Positions 1-6,027 of a stretch of DNA of 10,804 bases are shown piece after piece. Position 1 is the first letter of the stretch, and every line of letters starts with the position of its first letter. The notes beneath the pieces were generated by a model, which ran no database searches, had not been told where the DNA came from, and saw only the letters and a program-made list of their open reading frames with translations. Position numbers and translations under genes: made by a program. Source of the DNA: Acidobacteriota bacterium (GTDB taxonomy: Bacteria > Acidobacteriota > Terriglobia > Bryobacterales > Bryobacteraceae). The stretch covers positions 1 to 10,804 of the forward strand of contig JAEZIJ010000132.1 of assembly GCA_023436715.1 (NCBI GenBank), written 5' to 3'.

Positions 1-44
1 CCCCTACATGGATGCTTCCTGTAGGGGCCGGGCATGCCCGGCCC
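1..44. repeat. REP-like palindromic element with GTAG foot
   Basis: CCCCTACA (1-8) pairs with TGTAGGGG (20-27) around an 11-nt loop. Directly overlapping it is a perfect 20-nt palindrome, GGGCCGGGCATGCCCGGCCC (25-44). A GTAG tetranucleotide at the foot of a GC-rich palindrome, with an inverted CTAC nearby, is the classical layout of REP/BIME elements recognised by RAYT transposases. That it belongs to that class is inference from form. The element may continue to the left of the window. Confidence 0.6.
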
Positions 45-417
45 GCTCCCGCCGGCGAAACCTTTCGGCTCAGAATGGAACGGCAATCCAAGGGAACCCG
101 GTCCGCAGATACCGCCGCCATCCGTGCAAAACGCCCAGAAACGCAGGTCTGGCACGCGGGAGTCAGTCCAATTTGGACAGCACTGGAGCATGCCCGGCAC
201 CTCGAATTCCTACGTTTTGGCAAGTGCTGCTATCGGAGGTGGGGCAGGCGTCCACGGTTGCAGCGAGTCTCCAGACCCGCGCTCCGTATGCCTCATTTCC
301 CAGATGCCGCGCTGGACGAGGGGAAAGCCTCGACTGCGTGGCAAGTCCGGCACTGACTCTCGCGCAGATCGGACCCGGAGAGATCGCAGCCGAAATTCGG
401 CCGTGAAGATGCGCATG
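45..417. other. Intergenic stretch with no supported gene
   Basis: Open frames cross this stretch on both strands, but their translations are rich in Arg, Pro, Ser and Gly. They show no recognisable motif and no convincing ribosome-binding site, so I do not call a gene. The only local structure I see is a 13-nt perfect palindrome, GTCCAATTTGGAC (166-178). The stretch may be decayed coding or repeat DNA, or the far upstream region of the trehalase gene. Confidence 0.5.
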
Positions 418-495
418 CGCGAAAAGCGGTCACAGGCACCTCTGTCCACGCGCAAAAAAAGCTTGGGACAGAGGAGCCAGCCACCGTTTTTCGCG
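418..495. repeat. 78-nt imperfect inverted repeat upstream of trehalase
   Basis: Two 30-nt arms (418-447 and 466-495) match as inverted copies at 25 of 30 positions. They enclose an 18-nt loop with a run of seven A (454-460). The inner 13 nt of each arm, GGCACCTCTGTCC against GGACAGAGGAGCC, differ at one position. It ends 38 nt before the trehalase start, so it could form a hairpin in the 5' leader or be a small mobile palindrome. The T-run expected of an intrinsic terminator on the + strand is absent after the stem. On the minus strand the A-run lies in the loop, not after the stem. I favour a dispersed repeat over a terminator. Confidence 0.55.
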
Positions 496-533
496 ATCGG
501 CACCACTGGGGATTCGTGTGGTAATCGTGAGGT

Positions 534-2108
534 ATGCGCACTCAGAGGGCGCTGCGCGGGAGTCTCCTCCTACTTGCCTCCGCCTGCCTGCTTTGGGGCG
601 CGAGTTGCGGCCAGATCACCGCCATTCGGGAGTACATCGACCGAAGCTGGTGCGCGCTTCTCCGGTCGAATGCGGACCTGCTGAAGGCGGCAGCCGACAC
701 GAAGGCCGGGAACCCCGGCGAGGTCATCCTTTACGTACCTCGGAGTGAAGACCCCGGCAAGATAGCGGCTCAGTTGCGGGTAGACCCGAGACTCGTCCGC
801 CGCTTGCCGCCGGGCGGGGAGCCCGCGGAACCGGGTCTTCTCTACCTGCCGCATCCGTATGTGGTGCCCGGGGGGCGCTTCAATGAGATGTACGGATGGG
901 ACAGCTACTTCATCGTGCTCGGGCTCCTGGCCGACGGGAAGGTGCAACTCGCGAAAGACATGACGGACAACCTCATCTACGCGGTCCGGCACTATGGGAA
1001 AGTCCTCAACGCTAACCGGACGTACTACCTGACGCGTTCGCAGCCGCCGTTTCTGACGCGGATGATCCTCGAGGTGTTCCGGCGGACGGGGGACAGCGCA
1101 TGGCTGGCGAGTGCGCTGCCGGCGGCGGAGAAATACTACGCCTACTGGACCCGGGAGCCGCACCTGACGCCGGAGACGGGACTGTCGCGCTACTACGGCG
1201 GAGCGGACACCCCGGCGCCCGAGGCCGTGCAGGGGGAGCACCATTACGACCGCGTCCGGGAATACTACCGAACGCACATCGTGACTGCATATGACGTTTC
1301 GCGGTACTACGACCGGGCGACCGGCCGGTTGACGCCGCTGTTTTACCAGGGCGACCGCGCGATGCGGGAGTCCGGGTTCGATCCCTCATCGCGCTTCGGG
1401 CCGTTCAGCGCCGATATCATCCACTACAACCCGGTGGACCTGAACTCGCTTCTGTACCGGATGGAGAGCGACATTTCGGCGATCTGCACGATCCTCAATC
1501 ACCCGCGCGAGGCCAGATTGTGGGCGTTGCGGGCCCATCGGCGCGCCGAAGCCATCAACCGCCTGATGTGGGACGAGCGGGCGGGCCTGTACTTCGATTA
1601 CAACTTCGAACGAAAATGCCGCTCCAATTATCCGTTCGTGACGACGTTTTTCCCGCTCTGGGCCGGGATCGCATCTCCGGAACAGGCGGCCCGGGTGGCG
1701 GCTAACCTTCCGTTGTTTGAGCGCGCCGGCGGACTTCAGACGAGCACCCATGTCACCGGCCAGCAGTGGGACGCGCCGTTCGGCTGGGCGCCGATGCAGA
1801 TCATCGCCACCGAAGGCCTGCGCCGTTACGGGATGGACGAAGCCGCCGGCCGAATCGGCGCTAAGTTTCTCTTAATGGTGCTGCGGGATTTTTGCGAACA
1901 CGGAACCATTAAAGAAAAATACGATGTTGTAACGGGCAGTTCGGAGCTGGCGGCGGGCCTGCGATTCGGATACAGCTCGAACGAGATCGGATTCGGCTGG
2001 ACAAACGCGGCTTTCCTGGTGATGTACAACGATTTGACGCCGAAATGGCTTGACGGACCGCTCCCTTACGGTCGCGGCTCAGTACCGGCTTCCGAGCCGC
2101 GACCGTAA
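534..2108 (+). CDS. treA: Periplasmic alpha,alpha-trehalase (GH37)
   Basis: Hydrolyses trehalose to two glucoses. Both GH37 signatures are present: PGGRFNEMYGWDSY (residues 112-125) and QWDAPFGWAP (411-420). The GH37 catalytic acid corresponds to Asp283 in ESGFDPSSR, and the base to Glu461 in IKEKYD, by analogy with E. coli Tre37A. RSQPPF (168-173) and GFGWTN (486-491) are further conserved active-site stretches. The 524-residue length suits a full enzyme. The N-terminus (two Arg, then the hydrophobic stretch LLLLASACLLWGA) is a signal peptide, so export is likely. Cys18 and Cys25 are possible lipidation sites, but neither has a standard lipobox. The ATG at 534 is chosen because it gives the intact signal peptide; a GTGAGG lies only 1 nt upstream, too close for an ideal ribosome-binding site. 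About the last 17 residues (from Gly508) are encoded by a palindromic repeat and are probably not part of the ancestral fold. Confidence 0.95.
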   Translation: MRTQRALRGSLLLLASACLLWGASCGQITAIREYIDRSWCALLRSNADLLKAAADTKAGNPGEVILYVPRSEDPGKIAAQLRVDPRLVRRLPPGGEPAEPGLLYLPHPYVVPGGRFNEMYGWDSYFIVLGLLADGKVQLAKDMTDNLIYAVRHYGKVLNANRTYYLTRSQPPFLTRMILEVFRRTGDSAWLASALPAAEKYYAYWTREPHLTPETGLSRYYGGADTPAPEAVQGEHHYDRVREYYRTHIVTAYDVSRYYDRATGRLTPLFYQGDRAMRESGFDPSSRFGPFSADIIHYNPVDLNSLLYRMESDISAICTILNHPREARLWALRAHRRAEAINRLMWDERAGLYFDYNFERKCRSNYPFVTTFFPLWAGIASPEQAARVAANLPLFERAGGLQTSTHVTGQQWDAPFGWAPMQIIATEGLRRYGMDEAAGRIGAKFLLMVLRDFCEHGTIKEKYDVVTGSSELAAGLRFGYSSNEIGFGWTNAAFLVMYNDLTPKWLDGPLPYGRGSVPASEPRP

Positions 2109-2118
2109 GGGAGCGGTC
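2056..2118. repeat. Perfect 25-bp inverted repeat overlapping the trehalase stop
   Basis: Arms 2056-2080 and 2094-2118 are exact reverse complements over 25 nt with a 13-nt loop (2081-2093). The left arm begins GACCGCTCCCTTACGG. The trehalase TAA stop (2106-2108) lies in the right arm. No T-run follows, so a canonical intrinsic terminator is not supported, although a stem this long could still protect the mRNA end or reduce read-through. The perfect pairing suggests a recently acquired or actively maintained mobile palindrome. From memory, similar sequences are common in Solibacter-type genomes, but I could not check this. Confidence 0.8.
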
Positions 2119-2158
2119 TCGCGCGGTTTGAGAGAGCCTGATGCTAAGATGCTGAAAG

Positions 2159-5089
2159 GTGGCGCGGCTTTTATTTGTTTGTATCGTCGTATTAATCTCG
2201 CCACTCGGGTTCACGGGCGGGATCGCCGTCGCCGCGCCTGAAGATTATCAGGGCAGGCCGATTCGCGCGGTAGAGTTCCAACCCGAGAAGCAGCCCTATT
2301 CCCGGGAATACCTGCAAGCACTGCTGCCTTTGAAACTGGATGAACCCCTGAAGCTTGCGGACGTGCGGGCGGCAATTGAGCGTCTCTACGCGACGGGCCG
2401 TTATGCCGACATCGAAGTAGACGCGCGGTTCGCCCAGGCCGGGGTGATCCTCAAATTCATCACGACGCCGAACTATTTCGTAGGACACGTGAGCGTTGGG
2501 CGCGTATCGGATCCGCCGAACGAAGGCGTTCTGGTAAATGCCACGCGGCTCGAACTGGGCAGCCCTTACACCGAGGAAGGCCTGACTCAGGCGGTCCGGA
2601 ATCTCGAAGGTGTGCTGAAGAATAACGGCTTCTACAACAGCCAGATCCAGCCCGTTTTCGAACACGATCCCGTCACGCAGCAGGTGCGCATACATTTCAA
2701 TATCGAAGCCGGCGGACGCGCGCGGTATACGATGCCCGAAGTCACCGGGAACGCTGAGCGGACCGCGAAAGAGATCGCCCGCGCCACTCGCTGGAAAGGC
2801 TGGTTAGGCTGGAAGAAGGTCAACGAAGCGCGGACGCAGGACGGCTTGCAGCGGGTGCGGCGCTCGTATCAGAAGCAGGACCGGCTCGAGGCGCGGGTGT
2901 CGCTGGGAGCGGTCGAATACGACGCGGATACAGGCCGTGTGCGACCGTCGATTGCCGTCGAAAGCGGGCCGAGAATTCGCATCGAGCTGACAGGCGCCAA
3001 GCTGTCGCGGGGCAAACTACGTCAACTGATTCCGGTGTACGAGGAGCAGTCGGTGGATCGCGACCTGCTGGTCGAGGGCAGACAGAACCTGATCCAGCAT
3101 TTTGAGAGCGAGGGCTACTTCGACGCCAAGGTGGCATTCCAAAGCAAGGGTCTGAACGGCGGCGGCGAGGAAGTGATCCAGTACACGGTGGATCGGGGGA
3201 GCCGGCACAATGTGGGCAAGGTGGCGATCGAAGGCAACAAGTATTTCGACACGGAGACGATCCGCGAACGGATGTACGTTCGGGCGGCATCGATGCTGCA
3301 GTACCGGCATGGGCGGTACAGCCAGAGTCTGATGCAGCAGGACGTGGATGCGATCGCTTCACTGTACCGGTCGAACGGCTTTCGCGATGTGAGCGTCACC
3401 CCGCGAGTCGAGCGTGGCTACGAAGGCAAGGAGACGAACATGGCCGTCTTCGTGACCATCGAGGAAGGCCCGCAGTGGCTGGTGGGCAAGATGACGCTGG
3501 AAGGGGCGTCCGAGGACGAGCGCGAGGCAGTGGAAGGGCTGCTGCAGTCGATTCCGGGCCAGCCGTTCAGCGAACTCAACGTGGCAATCGACCGCGACAA
3601 CGCCCTGGACTGGTATTACAACCAGGGCTATCCGGATGCGCAGTTCCAATGGGGATTCACACCTTCGCCCGAGCCGAACCGCATGGACCTGAAATACACG
3701 GTGCGTCCGGGGGGACGGAAATTCGTGCGCGACGTGCTGGTGAGCGGACTGGACGCCACGGATCCGGGCCTGGTCGCCGGGCGCGTGCGGCTGGATCCGG
3801 GAGATCCGCTCTCGCGCGGGCGAATTTTGGAGACGCAGCGGCGGCTCTATGACCTGGGAATTTTCGCGCGCGTCGATATGGCGCTGCAGAACCCGCAAGG
3901 CGACGAGGCGCACAAATACGTGCTGCTCGATGTGGAGGAAGCGCGGAAGTATACGGTAACGGCCGGGTTCGGCGCGGAAATCGCGAAGATCGGCGGATGC
4001 CAGACGTGTCTTGAAAATCCCGCGGGGAAGGCCGGCTTCAGCCCGCGCGCGTACTTCGGCGTAACACGGAGAAACTTCCTGGGCTACGGACACATCATAT
4101 CCCTTCAGAGTCGCGCGTCTACCTTGCAGCAAAGGGCCGTGCTTTCGTACCAGGCGCCGCAGTTTCGCAGCAATCCGAACCTGAACCTGCTGTTCAGCGC
4201 GCTCTACGACGATTCGCGCGACGTAAACACGTTCACGGCGCGGCGCAGGGAGGGTTCGGTGCAGGTGGGGCAGAAGATTTCGAAGGCAAGCACGCTGCTG
4301 TACCGGTTTTCGTACCGCCGGGTGAGCGTGACAAACCTGCAGATCAGCAGTGTGGAACTGATTCCGTTCTATTCGCAACCGGCGCGCATCGGGATGCTGT
4401 CCACCAACTACATTCAGGACCGCCGCGACGATCCGACGGATACGCATCGCGGGATCTTCACCACGCTGGACATGGGGTGGGCACCGCGCGCGCTGGGGTC
4501 CGCGACGGCGTTCACGCGATTCATGGGGCACAACGCGACGTATCACCCGATCGGGTCCGGTAGCCGTTTCGTCTTGGCCCGCGCGGTGACGTTCGGGTGG
4601 GAGCAGCGGCTCTCCGGCGCGCAGGATGTGCCATTGCCGGAGAAGTTTTTCGCCGGCGGCGCGCAGTCCCATCGCGGATTCCCGGAGAATCAGGCCGGGC
4701 CGCGCGACCCGGAGACGGGATTCCCCCTCGGCGGCAAGACCCTCCTGATGAATCAAGTGGAGCTGCGGTATCCGCTGCTGGGAGAAAATCTGCGAGGCGT
4801 GCTGTTCGCCGATTCGGGCAACGTTTACTCGGGGCTGAATACGCTTTCCCTGCGCTTCCGCCAGAAGGGCCTTCAGGATTTCAACTACATGGTGCACGCA
4901 GTGGGCGTCGGACTTCGCTACCGCACGCCGATCGGGCCGGTCCGGCTGGATTTTGCGTACGCGCTCAATCCGCCGCGGTTTTTCGGTTTCAAAGGCACGC
5001 AAGCGGAATTACAGGCTGGAACGGGACAGAAGACGGTGCAGCAGATCGGTCACTTCCAGTTCCACTTCTCGCTGGGGCAGGCATTTTGA
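2159..5089 (+). CDS. Omp85-family outer-membrane assembly protein (BamA/TamA-like) with about seven POTRA units
   Basis: Outer-membrane barrel that inserts or translocates OM proteins. The signal peptide (residues 1-26, ending GIAVAA) is followed by about seven POTRA-like units, judged by eye at 32-105, 106-184, 185-269, 270-347, 348-437, 438-518 and 519-600. Typical pieces are ERLYATGRYADIEV, LYRSNGFRDVSVTP and RRLYDLGIFARVDM. Residues 600-976 form the surface-antigen/Omp85 barrel. It has the conserved loop-6 RGF in SHRGFPE (837-841) and the terminal Phe expected of an OM beta-signal (QFHFSLGQAF). At 976 residues it exceeds BamA (about 810) and TamA (about 577), the excess being extra POTRAs. 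The GTG at 2159 is the only available start: an in-frame TGA lies at 2153-2155 and no other start codon falls within the signal peptide. The stop overlaps an ATG (TGATG, 5087-5091). The TamB-like gene downstream fits a TamA role, but a housekeeping BamA role is equally open. An unusual CQTC (614-617) lies after the first barrel strand. Confidence 0.9.
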   Translation: MARLLFVCIVVLISPLGFTGGIAVAAPEDYQGRPIRAVEFQPEKQPYSREYLQALLPLKLDEPLKLADVRAAIERLYATGRYADIEVDARFAQAGVILKFITTPNYFVGHVSVGRVSDPPNEGVLVNATRLELGSPYTEEGLTQAVRNLEGVLKNNGFYNSQIQPVFEHDPVTQQVRIHFNIEAGGRARYTMPEVTGNAERTAKEIARATRWKGWLGWKKVNEARTQDGLQRVRRSYQKQDRLEARVSLGAVEYDADTGRVRPSIAVESGPRIRIELTGAKLSRGKLRQLIPVYEEQSVDRDLLVEGRQNLIQHFESEGYFDAKVAFQSKGLNGGGEEVIQYTVDRGSRHNVGKVAIEGNKYFDTETIRERMYVRAASMLQYRHGRYSQSLMQQDVDAIASLYRSNGFRDVSVTPRVERGYEGKETNMAVFVTIEEGPQWLVGKMTLEGASEDEREAVEGLLQSIPGQPFSELNVAIDRDNALDWYYNQGYPDAQFQWGFTPSPEPNRMDLKYTVRPGGRKFVRDVLVSGLDATDPGLVAGRVRLDPGDPLSRGRILETQRRLYDLGIFARVDMALQNPQGDEAHKYVLLDVEEARKYTVTAGFGAEIAKIGGCQTCLENPAGKAGFSPRAYFGVTRRNFLGYGHIISLQSRASTLQQRAVLSYQAPQFRSNPNLNLLFSALYDDSRDVNTFTARRREGSVQVGQKISKASTLLYRFSYRRVSVTNLQISSVELIPFYSQPARIGMLSTNYIQDRRDDPTDTHRGIFTTLDMGWAPRALGSATAFTRFMGHNATYHPIGSGSRFVLARAVTFGWEQRLSGAQDVPLPEKFFAGGAQSHRGFPENQAGPRDPETGFPLGGKTLLMNQVELRYPLLGENLRGVLFADSGNVYSGLNTLSLRFRQKGLQDFNYMVHAVGVGLRYRTPIGPVRLDFAYALNPPRFFGFKGTQAELQAGTGQKTVQQIGHFQFHFSLGQAF

Positions 5090-5103
5090 TGGCATGGGTT
5101 AGC
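5074..5103 (+). promoter_or_regulatory. Likely ancestral start site of the SurA-like gene (TGATG overlap)
   Basis: GGGGCAGG (5074-5081) sits 7 nt before an ATG at 5089-5091 that shares its A with the TGA stop of the Omp85 gene. This is a typical translationally coupled junction. The ATG begins MAWVSQGLKP and stays in frame with the SurA-like protein whose recognisable part begins near 6060. I infer that this was the original start before repeat and transposase DNA entered the signal-peptide region. Confidence 0.55.
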
Positions 5104-5463
5104 CAGGGGCTAAAGCCCGGGACCGCGGATGGCGCTGCGGCACGGCTAAAGCCGTGCCCTGATACGAGGCACGCTCGTATGAAGGCGTGCGCTGATATGA
5201 GGCATGCTCTTGCCAGCGCTGCGGGAGGCCTGAAGGTGTGCCGTGATACGAGGCATGCTCGTATAGAGGCGTGCCCTGATACGAGGCGTGCCCAGGGGCT
5301 AAAGCCCGGGACGGCGGATGGCGTTGCGGCACGGCTAAAGCCGTGCCCTGATACGAAGCATGCCGATACGAGGCGGACACGGGGGCTCGATAAGCCGTGC
5401 CCTGATACGAAGCATGCTCGTATAAAGGTGTGCCGTGATACGAAGCGTGCCCGGGCGAAGCGG
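5104..5463 (+). repeat. REP-like repeat cluster, direct copies
   Basis: A 64-nt unit starting CAGGGGCTAAAGCCCGGGAC occurs at 5104-5167 and 5293-5356 with two differences. Each copy holds an 8-bp stem with a TAAA loop (GGCACGGC/GCCGTGCC at 5139-5158 and 5328-5347). Around them the short motif TGCCSTGATACGA recurs at 5155, 5239, 5272, 5344, 5398 and 5431, with degenerate forms at 5188 and 5361. Some copies continue into small hairpins such as ATACGAGGCATGCTCGTAT (5246-5264; relatives at 5162-5180 and 5405-5423). The irregular spacing and palindromic units fit a BIME-like mosaic, not a CRISPR array. Confidence 0.8.
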
Positions 5464-5527
5464 ACTCGTATCAGGGCATGGCTTCAGCCATGCCGCATGG
5501 CGCTGCCATCACGGGGCTTTAGCCCCC
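5464..5527 (-). repeat. Inverted copy of the REP-like unit at the 3' end of the transposase gene
   Basis: Read on the minus strand this is GGGGCTAAAGCCCC, then a spacer, then GGCATGGCTGAAGCCATGCC (8-bp stem, TGAA loop), then CTGATACGAGT. This is the same order of parts as the 64-nt direct units at 5104 and 5293, with diverged bases. It overlaps the stop codon of the RAYT gene (5509-5511). The transposase is thus physically joined to its probable substrate repeat. Confidence 0.75.
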
Positions 5528-5994
5528 GCTGCCTTTCTCCCGGCCAAATAGGTAAAGCAATAGGGGAACGTCTCGGGCGCATCCACCAGACCGGCTCTCA
5601 CTGGGTTCGCCGCAATGTACTCCCGATGCTGCGAGAAGCTGTGGCTGTCATTCACTCGAACCTCGGAGAACCCGCGTTGCCAGATCTCGCCCGGATATCC
5701 GGTTTCCTTTTTCAACCGAAACGAGAATCCTCCCTTAATGAGTTGCATGGCCTTTTCGATGGTCATGCCGTCGCCAACCGTGATCAACAGATGCACGTGG
5801 TCAGGCATGACTACAAAGTCATGCAACTGGAGTTTTCCGGCAGTGACGTAAGAACGAAGGACATTGATCATCAAGGTGGCGTTGCGTTCCGATTGCAGCA
5901 ATCGCCGCCCCTGGCTCGTCTTCGTAGTGACGAAGAACGTGCGCGCGGGACTCACGATCTTGTCGGGATCGGCATTGCGTTGGGGGATCGCCAT
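5509..5994 (-). CDS. REP-associated tyrosine transposase (RAYT, Y1/IS200-like family)
   Basis: Single-strand DNA transposase of the HUH/Y1 superfamily, thought to cut and move REP sequences. The 161-residue protein has the metal-binding HUH motif in MPDHVHLL (His66, His68), the conserved EIWQRGF (103-109), and a candidate nucleophile Tyr126 in HREYIAANPVRAGLV, the hallmark of the family. No frameshift or internal stop is seen and the length is normal for this group, so it looks intact. The ATG at 5992-5994 is the natural start. A REP half-unit, GGCTTTAGCCCCTG on the gene's strand, lies 3 nt upstream, and an inverted full unit overlaps the 3' end, so the last residues (GAKAP) are encoded by repeat. 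It opposes its neighbours and interrupts an otherwise compact operon, which suggests recent insertion. Confidence 0.93.
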   Translation of the reverse strand: MAIPQRNADPDKIVSPARTFFVTTKTSQGRRLLQSERNATLMINVLRSYVTAGKLQLHDFVVMPDHVHLLITVGDGMTIEKAMQLIKGGFSFRLKKETGYPGEIWQRGFSEVRVNDSHSFSQHREYIAANPVRAGLVDAPETFPYCFTYLAGRKAAGAKAP

Positions 5995-5997
5995 AAA

Positions 5998-6011
5998 CAG
6001 GGGCTAAAGCC
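5998..6011 (+). repeat. 14-bp direct repeat closing the RAYT/REP block
   Basis: CAGGGGCTAAAGCC here repeats the left edge of the block at 5104-5117 exactly; the same string also occurs at 5293. The outer copies are 894 bp apart, a multiple of three. This copy may be the right-hand REP end of the mobile block. The next bases (GATAC) also resemble the repeat, so the exact border cannot be fixed by eye. Confidence 0.6.
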
Positions 6012-6027
6012 GATACTCGCAGGTCTG

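Noticed and set aside
34..684. 216-residue plus-strand open frame upstream of and overlapping the trehalase start
   Set aside because: It begins in the REP palindrome, runs through the inverted repeat and into the trehalase in another frame, and has low-complexity Arg/Ser/Pro content without motifs.
570..1277. 235-residue minus-strand open frame
   Set aside because: It is antisense to the trehalase, covering its first signature motif, and has no recognisable domain or start signal.
2056..2118. Intrinsic terminator for trehalase
   Set aside because: The stem is strong, but no U-run follows on either strand and the stop codon lies inside the stem. I call it a repeat.
2127..2150. TTTGAG ... 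TAAGAT as a promoter for the Omp85 gene
   Set aside because: The spacer is only 12 nt and the -10-like box would lie 8 nt from the start codon, so it is not a credible sigma-70-type promoter.
3359..5002. 547-residue open frame on the minus strand
   Set aside because: It lies wholly opposite the well-supported Omp85 gene, its translation is Arg/His-rich without motifs, and such long antisense frames are expected at high GC.
4597..5088. Upstream extension of the frame that later encodes the SurA-like protein
   Set aside because: This part is out of frame within the Omp85 barrel coding region. The earliest biologically plausible start in this frame is the ATG at 5089.
5155..5480. Possible CRISPR array because a short motif recurs many times
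   Set aside because: Spacing is irregular (about 33 to 72 nt), units are palindromic and diverged, one copy is inverted, and a RAYT is adjacent; this fits REP/BIME repeats.
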